A DNA stretch of 6,188 nucleotides from assembly GCA_947468785.1 (NCBI GenBank), contig CANIMS010000110.1, positions 1 to 6,188 of the forward strand, read 5' to 3'. Positions 1-6,188 of this stretch are shown here, piece by piece (position 1 is the stretch's first letter; the number at the start of each line of letters is the position of its first letter). Source of the DNA: Betaproteobacteria bacterium (GTDB lineage: Bacteria > Pseudomonadota > Gammaproteobacteria > Burkholderiales > Burkholderiaceae). The notes under the pieces were generated by a model. It ran no database searches and was not told where the DNA came from. It was given only the letters and a program-made list of their open reading frames with translations. A program made the translations under genes and the position numbers.

Positions 1-568
1 CAGTCTTACCTTCCAACTCTTTAGGTGCGTTAGCAATATCTTCATCGGTATATGGGATACCTAAGCGACGCATAGCAACCATGTGCGCCTGAATAGAATC
101 AGTATCAGCCTTATTTTTTGCAAGCCAAGGATATGCAGGCATATTGGATTCTGGTACGACATCACGAGGATTACGTAAATGAATGCGATGCCAGTCATCT
201 GAATAACGACCCCCCACTCTCGCTAAATCCGGTCCAGTACGTTTGCTACCCCAAAGGAAGGGATGATCATATACAGACTCACCAGCCAAGGAGTAAGGGC
301 CGTAACGCTCTACCTCAGAACGTAGAGTGCGAATCTGTTGTGAATGGCAACCTAAGCAACCTTCGCGCTGATAGATATCGCGTCCGGCTAAGCGCAATGC
401 TGAATATGGCTCAACACCTGGACTGGGCTCAGTTGTTGAGTGCTGGAAGAATAAGGGGACGATCTGCACCAAACCCGCAACAGAAATTGCAGCAATGGTC
501 GCTATGATCAACCAACCTACATTACGCTCAAGCGTTTCGTGGGAAAAAAATCGACGTTGTTCTGACAT
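1..568 (-). CDS. ccoO: cbb3-type cytochrome c oxidase subunit II (CcoO), 3' end cut by window
   Basis: Membrane-anchored monoheme cytochrome c of the cbb3 oxidase; it relays electrons from the CcoP side to the heme b/b3-CuB centre in CcoN. The reading frame is open from an ATG at 566-568 to the window edge, giving 189 residues. Family members are usually somewhat over 200, so only a short C-terminal tail should be missing. Seen in the translation: one N-terminal membrane anchor (about residues 18-41), then a periplasmic domain with the heme c motif C71-L-G-C74-H75 followed by SQQIRT, and the segment [10 protein letters not shown], where Met143 is the expected axial heme ligand. The start is supported by a Shine-Dalgarno sequence (AAGGAT, 575-580) 6 bases upstream that overlaps the ccoN stop codon. 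The gap to ccoN is 10 bases, so the two are surely cotranscribed. ccoP and any ccoQ would lie beyond position 1. Confidence 0.96.
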   Translation of the reverse strand, partial: MSEQRRFFSHETLERNVGWLIIATIAAISVAGLVQIVPLFFQHSTTEPSPGVEPYSALRLAGRDIYQREGCLGCHSQQIRTLRSEVERYGPYSLAGESVYDHPFLWGSKRTGPDLARVGGRYSDDWHRIHLRNPRDVVPESNMPAYPWLAKNKADTDSIQAHMVAMRRLGIPYTDEDIANAPKELEGKT

Positions 569-578
569 GTTCTTATCC

Positions 579-2021
579 TTAGTGAGCGGCGATAGACGCT
601 TGTGGAATAGGAGCGTCAATGAATTTTTTATCAATCACCGTCTTATAGACGTTGTATGCCATCAATAACATGCCGCCTAAATAGCACAGGCCACCTATTA
701 AACGAATGACATAGAAGGGATAGGTTGCTTTGACAGATTCAACAAAGCTATAAGTCAAAGTTCCGTCTGGCTCGAATGCTCTCCACATTAATCCTTGCAT
801 CACGCCTGCAATCCACATCGCGGCGATATAAATCACTACGCCAATTGTGGCAATCCAGAAATGCAATTCTATTAATTTTGTACTGTACATATCGCGTTGA
901 CCAACCAAACGCGGAATAAGATAGTACAAGGAACCAATGGTAATCATCGCCACCCAACCTAAAGCACCAGAGTGCACATGACCAATTGTCCAATCGGTAT
1001 AGTGAGACAAACTATTCACTGTCTTAATAGACATCATTGAACCTTCGAAGGTTGACATACCGTAGAAGGACAAGGCGACTACTAAAAATTTCAAGATGGG
1101 GTCGCGGCGCAACTTATACCAAGCGCCTGAAAGAGTCATGATGCCGTTGATCATGCCGCCCCAGGATGGCGCCAAGAGTATTAGGGAGAAGACCATACCC
1201 AAGGACTGAGTCCAGTCAGGCAAGGAAGTATGCTGTAAGTGGTGAGGACCTGCCCACATATAGGTAAAGTTCAAGGCCCAAAAGTGGACGATGGACAAAC
1301 GATATGAATAGATAGGACGCTCAGCCTGCTTAGGAATGAAGTAATACATCATTCCTAAGAAGCTAGTTGTCAAAAAGAAGCCTACTGCATTATGACCATA
1401 CCACCATTGAATCATTGCATCTTGTGCGCCTGAATATGCTGAATAAGATTTAAAAAGACTGGCAGGCATCTCGATGTTATTCACAATATGCAAAACAGCA
1501 ATCGTCAAAATATAAGCGCCGAAGAACCAATTCGAGACGTAAATATGTTTGGTCTTGCGTTTAATAATGGTGCCAAAGAATACGATGGCGTATGCCACCC
1601 AAACTATCGTGATCAATAAATCGATTGGCCATTCGAGCTCGGCATACTCTTTGGAGGTAGTTAATCCTAATGGCAAGGTAATGGCAGCTGCGACGATAAC
1701 CGCTTGCCAACCCCAGAACGTGAATGCCGCCAACTTGTCACAAAATAGCCTTACCTGACAGGTGCGCTGCACGATGTAATAAGACGTTGCAAAGAGCGCA
1801 GATCCACCAAAAGCAAAAATCACTGCATTGGTATGCAGTGGGCGTAAACGGCCATAACTTAGCCATGGAATATTAAAAGTGATTTCTGGCCAAATGAGCT
1901 GAGCAGCTAGGATGACCCCCACGAGCATGCCAACAATTCCCCAAAGAACAGTCACTATGGCAAATTGACTGACAACCTTGTAATTGAAGGTATCTTGATT
2001 ACTCCCCACGGTAAGTCCCAT
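579..2021 (-). CDS. ccoN: cbb3-type cytochrome c oxidase subunit I (CcoN), catalytic
   Basis: Catalytic heme-copper oxidase subunit (C family) in the inner membrane; it reduces O2 to water with high affinity and pumps protons. It has 480 residues, normal for CcoN, and about 12 hydrophobic segments. All the expected ligands are visible: H63 (RLRPLHTNA) and H350 for low-spin heme b, H348 (TIGHVHSG) for high-spin heme b3, and H210 (WWYGHNAV), H260 and H261 (WAGPHHLQH) for CuB. Y254 in the FTYMWAG segment is the Tyr expected to crosslink to H210. E326 (STFEGSMM) matches the conserved acidic residue near the active site. From memory, the spacing equals Pseudomonas stutzeri CcoN with an offset of three residues. 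The start is supported by TAAGGAG at 2027-2033, 5 bases upstream. It is the first gene after the predicted FNR promoter and is followed 10 bases later by ccoO. No anomalies or missing residues were seen. Confidence 0.98.
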   Translation of the reverse strand: MGLTVGSNQDTFNYKVVSQFAIVTVLWGIVGMLVGVILAAQLIWPEITFNIPWLSYGRLRPLHTNAVIFAFGGSALFATSYYIVQRTCQVRLFCDKLAAFTFWGWQAVIVAAAITLPLGLTTSKEYAELEWPIDLLITIVWVAYAIVFFGTIIKRKTKHIYVSNWFFGAYILTIAVLHIVNNIEMPASLFKSYSAYSGAQDAMIQWWYGHNAVGFFLTTSFLGMMYYFIPKQAERPIYSYRLSIVHFWALNFTYMWAGPHHLQHTSLPDWTQSLGMVFSLILLAPSWGGMINGIMTLSGAWYKLRRDPILKFLVVALSFYGMSTFEGSMMSIKTVNSLSHYTDWTIGHVHSGALGWVAMITIGSLYYLIPRLVGQRDMYSTKLIELHFWIATIGVVIYIAAMWIAGVMQGLMWRAFEPDGTLTYSFVESVKATYPFYVIRLIGGLCYLGGMLLMAYNVYKTVIDKKFIDAPIPQASIAAH

Positions 2022-2026
2022 GGTTT

Positions 2027-2033
2027 CTCCTTA
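2027..2033 (-). promoter_or_regulatory. Ribosome binding site of ccoN
   Basis: On the minus strand TAAGGAG lies 5 bases before the ATG at 2019-2021. It is a near-perfect anti-16S match and fixes the ccoN start. It is the strongest Shine-Dalgarno sequence in the window, consistent with high expression of the oxidase subunits. Confidence 0.85.
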
Positions 2034-2073
2034 ATTTGACCAAACAACGACACAATCCAAATAGACTGAATCG

Positions 2074-2079
2074 ATTATC
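2074..2079 (-). promoter_or_regulatory. Predicted -10 element of the ccoNO promoter
   Basis: The minus strand reads GATAAT, one mismatch from TATAAT. Seven bases downstream is an A at 2067, a suitable transcription start. This would give an untranslated leader of about 46 bases before ccoN. The centre of the FNR-type palindrome (2108.5) is then 41.5 bases upstream of the start, the canonical class II activator position. No good -35 hexamer is needed or seen. The start site is inferred, not measured. Confidence 0.65.
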
Positions 2080-2101
2080 AAAGTAAGGCTTTGAGGGGAA
2101 T

Positions 2102-2115
2102 TTGATCTATATCAA
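2102..2115 (-). promoter_or_regulatory. FNR/Anr/FixK-type binding site upstream of ccoN
   Basis: The sequence TTGATCTATATCAA is a perfect match to the FNR-family consensus TTGAT-N4-ATCAA, with intact inverted half-sites at 2102-2106 and 2111-2115. It lies in the 165-base gap between ccoS and ccoN and is placed as a class II activator site for the -10 element at 2074-2079. FNR/Anr/FixK control of cbb3 operons at low oxygen is well established in proteobacteria. Which family member acts here cannot be told from the site. Confidence 0.85.
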
Positions 2116-2186
2116 AAAGGAAGGGGCAAAATTCAGACGTATCGAATAATGCCGAAACGTACCTAAACTACTCAACTAATGTATGG

Positions 2187-2366
2187 CTATTTTTGAGTGT
2201 GTTCACTAACTTTAGGCGCTTTTGGAGCATCATCATCCATCAAAATGGACTGGCCTGGACCGTCTAAATCATCAAATTGACCGCTCTTCACTGACCAATT
2301 CAAAATCCAAGCTAGGAGCCCGACAATTAACAAGGACAAAGGGATCAAAATAAATAAGCTTTCCAT
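2187..2366 (-). CDS. ccoS: cbb3 oxidase assembly protein CcoS
   Basis: Small single-pass inner-membrane protein needed for insertion of heme b and copper cofactors during cbb3 oxidase maturation. The ORF is 59 codons, ATG at 2364-2366 and TAG at 2187-2189. The translation begins MESLFILIPLSLLIVG, a hydrophobic anchor covering about residues 4-22. It continues with the family hallmark NWSVKSGQFDDLDGPGQSIL and an acidic patch DDD at 44-46, then a short charged tail. Length and motif order are typical of CcoS. It starts 9 bases after the ccoI stop with no good Shine-Dalgarno sequence close by (only AAGG about 14 bases upstream), so translation is probably coupled to ccoI. The next gene, ccoN, has its own promoter. 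Confidence 0.93.
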   Translation of the reverse strand: MESLFILIPLSLLIVGLLAWILNWSVKSGQFDDLDGPGQSILMDDDAPKAPKVSEHTQK

Positions 2367-2375
2367 GATGACAGT

Positions 2376-4805
2376 CTAAGCCTTTCGTAAACGCCAGGCA
2401 TTTAAGGTCACCGCGAGAGAAGACAAAGACATTCCAATACCAGCAATCCATGGATTGACCCAGCCCATCATCGCCGCAGGAATGGCTAGTAGGTTATAGA
2501 CCAATGCCCACAGTAAGTTTTCCTTGATGATGGTCGCTGTTTTCTCTGCCAACAACAATGTCTTAGCCAAAGGCTTCAGAGAAGTTGTCGTTAGGATCGC
2601 ATCAGCCCCAGCAGCGGCTAAGGGTGCCCCCGTACCAACAGCAATCGATATATCAGCACGCGCTAACAGTGGAGCATCATTCACACCATCGCCAATTGCC
2701 CAAACAAATCGACCTGTATTTTGAAGGCGCTCGATAAAATCATACTTATCTTCAGGAGTGCAACCCCCGAGATAACTACTAATACCAACATGGTGAGCCC
2801 ACCAAGCTACTGTTGCTGGATCATCACCAGATACCAAGTGCACAGTGATGCTCCTCCGCTGAGCACTTGCTAATAAATCTTTTAAACCATTTCGGGCAGT
2901 ATCTAAGAAAATAAAACTGGCGATTAATCCCTCCTCATCTGCTAGATGTACTTGACCATATTGACCCACTTCAGATCCCGATGAAATACCAAGCCAAGCC
3001 GTACTGCCCAAGCGGTAGGCGCCTGAAGATAAGCCTTTGCCCAATATATTGGTGACAGGCTCCGATAAAACAGGAATGGATAATTGCTCATCTTGAGCAG
3101 CGCGCAATAGTGAAAGCGCTAAAGGATGCTTCTGCCCTCCTTCCAGCGCTACTGCAATCGCTAGCGCATCCTGAGCATTGAATCCCGGACGTAAGTTCAC
3201 AATTTCTTGGAGCTCTGGTTGACCCATGGTGAGTGTTCCAGTTTTATCTAGAACGAGATCCGTAGCTTTCACTAAACCTTCCATGACATGTCCACGCACA
3301 ATCAATAAACCTAACTTCGTGACAGCTCCTTGAGCTGCAGCCATTGCAGTCGGCACCGCTAGTGATAGAGCGCATGGACAACTTGCTACTAATACTGAAA
3401 CGAGAACAGTCCATGCTCTACTTGGATCAAAGTACAACCAAATTGCAGATGACAAAAATGCACTAAACAATAAAAAGGCAACAAAATAGGCCGTCCATTT
3501 TTCAGCAAGGCTTACCATCACTGGCTTAGCTAACAAAGCTTGATCCAATAAAGAAGCAATACCGGCGATACGAGTAGATTGCCCGACTGCCTCAATTCTC
3601 ATAATGAGGGGATTGAGAATGTTATGAGTGCCGGCATAGATGCGATCACCTATTTTTTTCTCAACTGGTTTGGACTCTCCAGTTAAAAGAGACTCATCTA
3701 AAGCACTCGCATTTTCAATCAATATTCCATCTGCAGGCACCACTTCACCTGGAGATACTCGTAAGACATCGCCTGGGTTGCAATTGACTACAGGCACTAA
3801 AGCCGCTACCTGTGAGCTTGGGTAATCCGCTATCCGTTCGCATGTTGCAGGCAATTGCTTCGCTAAAGCTTCAGCGCCACCCTGAGCATCTTGCCTTGCC
3901 AATAACTCCACATAGCGTGCAGCCAATATAAAAGCAACAAACATCGTAATGGAGTCAAAATAACTTTGACCAGAGCCCCTTACTAGATTAATAGTTCCAG
4001 CAATGAATGCCAATGCCAAGGCAAGTGCAATTGGTACATCCATCCCCAGCATGTGCGCTTGCTTAAATGACTGCACGCTACGCCATGCTGCCTGAAAAAT
4101 AGGGCCCGCAGAGTAGACCATGACAGGCACAGTCAAGGCCCAACTTGTCCATGCCAAGAGCAAGCCATATTCTGCTGTGATGTCATCGGCACCCACATAA
4201 GAAGGCCAGGCATACATCATGACTTGCATCATTCCTAAAAGCGCAACGCCCAGTCTAGTGAGTAATTGTCTTCTTTCTTTTTTAGCGCGATCTAAAGATA
4301 AAGATGGCTCAAAAGGCCAAGCTTCGTAACCAACTCGTTCAATTTCAAAGATCAATCTGGCAAGGCTTGTTTGATCGGGTAAGAAACGCACAATGACTTT
4401 TTGAGTAACGTAATTGATTTGCACATCCTTGACGCCGGCAATACGCCGTAGATGTTGTTCACATAACCAAACGCATGCTGCACAGCGGATTTTTTCTAAG
4501 CGTAGAGTCGTTTCTAACTCCCCTACACTTCCATAAGGACGTGTAAATCGTCCACGCAGAGAAGGATCATCATAGGGACGAAGTTTTTCTGGAATCTCAT
4601 TGGATGCTAAATATTCTGCAGGCCTCTCTCCTGCCTGAGCTCTTCGAGCATAGAATACTTCCAGGCCTTCACCATGGATGGTTTGGGCAATAGCCATACA
4701 CCCTGGACAGCAAAAAGGCTGCATCACACCGCCTAAGTCTGCCTCAATTAACTCGCTTGGAAGTATGACGCTAGAGCAGTGATAACAAACGAGGGTATGT
4801 TTCAT
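2376..4805 (-). CDS. ccoI: Copper-transporting P1B-type ATPase for cbb3 oxidase assembly (CcoI/FixI)
   Basis: Inner-membrane ATPase that exports Cu(I) from the cytoplasm to supply CuB of the cbb3 oxidase. It has 809 residues. In order: an N-terminal Cys-rich module (C7-x2-C10, then C32-C33-x2-C36); a heavy-metal-associated domain with C108-A-A-C111; four membrane segments at about 181-302; an actuator domain with TGES at 375-378; the membrane copper motif C476-P-C478; the phosphorylation site D520-KTGT; H560-P561 in the nucleotide-binding domain; the hinge motif GDGVNDAP from 705; and two last membrane segments with Y770-N771 and M792-S-L-S-S796. All key residues are present. The Cys-rich N-terminus and the neighbouring ccoS and ccoN indicate the CcoI/FixI type rather than a CopA detoxification pump. 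The ATG overlaps the stop of the upstream MFS gene (ATGA, 4802-4805), and only a weak ribosome site precedes it, implying translational coupling. Confidence 0.96.
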   Translation of the reverse strand: MKHTLVCYHCSSVILPSELIEADLGGVMQPFCCPGCMAIAQTIHGEGLEVFYARRAQAGERPAEYLASNEIPEKLRPYDDPSLRGRFTRPYGSVGELETTLRLEKIRCAACVWLCEQHLRRIAGVKDVQINYVTQKVIVRFLPDQTSLARLIFEIERVGYEAWPFEPSLSLDRAKKERRQLLTRLGVALLGMMQVMMYAWPSYVGADDITAEYGLLLAWTSWALTVPVMVYSAGPIFQAAWRSVQSFKQAHMLGMDVPIALALALAFIAGTINLVRGSGQSYFDSITMFVAFILAARYVELLARQDAQGGAEALAKQLPATCERIADYPSSQVAALVPVVNCNPGDVLRVSPGEVVPADGILIENASALDESLLTGESKPVEKKIGDRIYAGTHNILNPLIMRIEAVGQSTRIAGIASLLDQALLAKPVMVSLAEKWTAYFVAFLLFSAFLSSAIWLYFDPSRAWTVLVSVLVASCPCALSLAVPTAMAAAQGAVTKLGLLIVRGHVMEGLVKATDLVLDKTGTLTMGQPELQEIVNLRPGFNAQDALAIAVALEGGQKHPLALSLLRAAQDEQLSIPVLSEPVTNILGKGLSSGAYRLGSTAWLGISSGSEVGQYGQVHLADEEGLIASFIFLDTARNGLKDLLASAQRRSITVHLVSGDDPATVAWWAHHVGISSYLGGCTPEDKYDFIERLQNTGRFVWAIGDGVNDAPLLARADISIAVGTGAPLAAAGADAILTTTSLKPLAKTLLLAEKTATIIKENLLWALVYNLLAIPAAMMGWVNPWIAGIGMSLSSLAVTLNAWRLRKA

Positions 4806-6037
4806 CTACTTACTTGACTACCCCAACCATTTCGACGTTCATAGATAACAAATAGGACACCCCAAATCACTACTGAAACATATGCCCAGATCCAGGAAGA
4901 TTGAGATGTGCGGGATCCGAAAAGATCCAACATAAAACCAAAAATCGCTGGGCCCAATAAACCTCCACCAAAGCCCATGAGTGAGTGCAGCCCCATGGCA
5001 GCACCTTTAATATTTTCTTGTGCGCTAATGACCAAGCCTGCAGTTAAGGTGGAAGAATCCGCCATGATAAAAATGGCATGCCCAACAGCGAGTGCAAAGA
5101 TCAGCCACCACGATTGGCCTGTAGAGCAAGCCAAGGCAATTCCTAAGGCCGCACTCGTTACCATCACTATACAAACCCATTTTTGTCGACCAATACGCAG
5201 TGCGATTTCATTTCCGAGGATAGATGAGGGAACGCCAAAGAAATTAATAATGCCAGCTAGAGTTGTCGCAGCTAAGAAGAATGTTTCACCCGTAACGACA
5301 GTGCAAAAAGCAAAGAAAGCGACAAGCCAACTTCTTGAGGCAAATAATTCCAATGAATGAGCGGTATAGCCGAAGATAAATCCTGATGCATTTTTATCTT
5401 GCAAGACTAATTTCCATTTATCTACTGGAAAGATGTCATGTACGCGAATATTGATAGGGCCTTTCCACTTTTCATGTTGCAAAGGCGGAATGAATAAGAG
5501 CACTATCAAAAAAGCACTGAAAGGTCCTAAGGCGATAATGGAAAATACATAGTGCCAACCAAAGGCACTTAAGATCCAACCAGAACAGAGATACGAAAAC
5601 CCCGTTCCAATTCCAAAGAAGGCCGTATAAAAAGCAATATGTCTCGTTAACTCACCAGTCTGAATACGATCAGACAAAATTTTCAGGCCGGGCATATAGG
5701 TACCAGCAAGACCAGCACCATTAATTGCCATAAAAATCAGAGCGGTCCAAAAATTAAACGCAAAAAAGGCCATACCTAGCAGACCAAGAGTAGCGGAAAG
5801 ACCTCCTACTAAATAGACCTTACGGGCATCTACTCGATCGGTTAGCGCAGTTGCCAAAGGGACTGCGAGCATATACCCAAAGAAAAAAGCGCTGGCAATT
5901 AAACCTGACTCGAGGTTTGATAAATGCCACTCCTCTTGCAAGGTAGTTAACACTACGGCGTAGCAAGCAAAACCCAATAAAGCACAGGTTTGTGCCGCAA
6001 GCATAAGAGGGGTATAGCCAGCTGATCGAAAGCGCAT
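4802..6037 (-). CDS. Major facilitator superfamily transporter, substrate unknown
   Basis: Inner-membrane secondary transporter of 411 residues with about 12 hydrophobic segments in two six-helix halves, separated by a hydrophilic loop at about 186-215. A degenerate MFS motif A lies in the loop between helices 2 and 3 (ALTDRVDARKVY, residues 64-75), and its second-half counterpart is GNEIALRIGRQKW (275-287). Helix 7 carries GYTAHSLELFASRSW (223-237), a pattern I associate with MFS proteins annotated only generically. The gene overlaps ccoI by four bases, so a role linked to copper or oxidase assembly is possible. CcoA, a known MFS copper importer for cbb3 oxidase, has Met/His metal motifs in helices 7 and 8 that I do not see here, so I do not assign that name. 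The start at 6037 has only a weak ribosome site; M12 is an alternative without better support. Confidence 0.85.
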   Translation of the reverse strand: MRFRSAGYTPLMLAAQTCALLGFACYAVVLTTLQEEWHLSNLESGLIASAFFFGYMLAVPLATALTDRVDARKVYLVGGLSATLGLLGMAFFAFNFWTALIFMAINGAGLAGTYMPGLKILSDRIQTGELTRHIAFYTAFFGIGTGFSYLCSGWILSAFGWHYVFSIIALGPFSAFLIVLLFIPPLQHEKWKGPINIRVHDIFPVDKWKLVLQDKNASGFIFGYTAHSLELFASRSWLVAFFAFCTVVTGETFFLAATTLAGIINFFGVPSSILGNEIALRIGRQKWVCIVMVTSAALGIALACSTGQSWWLIFALAVGHAIFIMADSSTLTAGLVISAQENIKGAAMGLHSLMGFGGGLLGPAIFGFMLDLFGSRTSQSSWIWAYVSVVIWGVLFVIYERRNGWGSQVSR

Positions 6038-6062
6038 AAAGACTCAGTGAAAACGTGAAGTT

Positions 6063-6068
6063 ATTCTA
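6063..6068 (-). promoter_or_regulatory. Possible -10 element of the MFS-ccoI-ccoS unit
   Basis: The minus strand reads TAGAAT, one mismatch from TATAAT, about 25 bases before the MFS start codon. Transcription would begin near 6056 with a leader of about 18 bases. No convincing -35 hexamer sits 16-18 bases upstream, and no FNR-type palindrome occurs in this gap, so the call rests on a single hexamer. Confidence 0.3.
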
Positions 6069-6076
6069 CTCGCCCC

Positions 6077-6104
6077 AAGACAGCTAAACCCGCTACACTA
6101 TAAA
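6077..6104 (+). promoter_or_regulatory. Possible sigma70-type promoter of the right-edge gene
   Basis: AAGACA at 6077-6082 (four of six matches to TTGACA) and TATAAA at 6099-6104 (five of six matches to TATAAT) are separated by 16 bases. Transcription would start near 6111, leaving a very short leader of about 11 bases before the ATG at 6122. The GGAG ribosome site would be at the extreme 5' end, which makes a start slightly further upstream also possible. Confidence 0.4.
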
Positions 6105-6121
6105 AAACAGCTGGAGACACT

Positions 6122-6188
6122 ATGAAAACCCATACCCCCTCAAGACGCTTAATTTTGTCCTACACAGGCATATTGCTTGCACTGAGTA
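6122..6188 (+). CDS. 5' end of an exported or membrane-anchored protein, truncated by window
   Basis: Only 22 complete codons are present: ATG at 6122-6124, open to the window edge. A ribosome site, GGAG at 6113-6116, stands 5 bases upstream, which supports this start. The visible residues are a basic region MKTHTPSRR followed by the hydrophobic run LILSYTGILLALS, the shape of a signal peptide or N-terminal anchor. The S-R-R-L-I-L stretch loosely resembles a twin-arginine signal, but a Sec signal fits as well. It is transcribed divergently from the MFS gene. The product cannot be identified from so short a fragment. Confidence 0.6.
   Translation, partial: MKTHTPSRRLILSYTGILLALS

Larger units (their letters stand above)
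2022..2186. other. ccoS-ccoN intergenic regulatory region
   Basis: This is the largest non-coding gap in the window (165 bases). It holds the FNR-type box, a -10 element and the ccoN ribosome binding site. I see no GC-rich hairpin followed by a T-run after the ccoS stop, so no Rho-independent terminator is evident. Some transcripts from the ccoI-ccoS unit may therefore read through into ccoN. The part next to ccoS (about 2116-2186) shows no recognisable element. Confidence 0.6.

Noticed and set aside
118..507. Plus-strand open frame of 129 codons opposite ccoO
   Set aside because: It lies wholly antisense to ccoO, whose heme motif and family match are unambiguous. Its translation shows no domain or membrane pattern.
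748..993. Minus-strand open frame of 81 codons inside ccoN in another frame
   Set aside because: It overlaps the conserved C-terminal third of CcoN, including part of the heme-ligand region, and its translation resembles no family.
1549..1758. Plus-strand open frame of 69 codons opposite ccoN
   Set aside because: It is fully antisense to a certain gene, with no supported start or domain.
2068..2081. Possible second FNR site overlapping the -10 element
   Set aside because: The minus strand has one good half (TTGAT at 2077-2081), but the partner half reads GATTC instead of ATCAA, so the palindrome fails. The half-site arises from the -10 hexamer itself.
2524..2724. Plus-strand open frame of 66 codons opposite the 3' part of ccoI
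   Set aside because: It is the complement of the conserved GDGVND hinge region and adjoining helix of CcoI, and has no features of its own.
3640..3825. Plus-strand open frame of 61 codons opposite the ccoI actuator domain
   Set aside because: It is antisense to the conserved TGES region and shows no domain.
4908..5360. Plus-strand open frame of 150 codons opposite the MFS gene
   Set aside because: It is antisense to a hydrophobic coding region. Its Lys/Pro/Ser-rich translation is what the reverse complement of membrane-protein codons gives, and it shows no recognisable domain.
4802..6037. Naming the MFS gene ccoA
   Set aside because: Context next to ccoI is suggestive, but the Met/His copper motifs known for CcoA in helices 7 and 8 were not found, and no similarity search could be run.

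Overview
The window is a cbb3-type cytochrome c oxidase locus from a Gram-negative bacterium. Almost everything lies on the minus strand, so the genes read from high to low coordinates: an MFS transporter, the copper-transporting P-type ATPase ccoI, the small assembly factor ccoS, then the catalytic subunits ccoN and ccoO. CcoO runs off the left edge. A divergent plus-strand gene has only its first 22 codons at the right edge. The moderate GC content, the order ccoI-ccoS-ccoN-ccoO and the protein sequences suggest a betaproteobacterium of the Burkholderiaceae, perhaps Polynucleobacter-like. That genus guess is from memory and was not tested by a search.

Layout: 1-568 is ccoO (3' end missing). 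579-2021 is ccoN. 2022-2186 is a regulatory gap with a perfect FNR/Anr-type palindrome, placed as in a class II activated promoter for ccoNO. 2187-2366 is ccoS, a 59-codon gene. 2376-4805 is ccoI. 4802-6037 is the MFS gene, whose stop overlaps the ccoI start as ATGA. 6038-6121 is a short divergent promoter region. From 6122 an exported or membrane-anchored protein begins.

How it works together: CcoI is expected to move copper across the inner membrane for CuB of CcoN, and CcoS is needed for cofactor insertion. CcoN carries heme b, heme b3 and CuB and reduces oxygen, and CcoO passes electrons to it through a c-type heme. The structural genes have their own predicted low-oxygen promoter, while ccoI and ccoS appear to be transcribed with the MFS gene. 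The substrate of the MFS protein is unknown; its tight coupling to ccoI is the least explained feature here. Otherwise this is a conventional respiratory locus, and I see no mobile element, CRISPR array, RNA gene or clearly new system.
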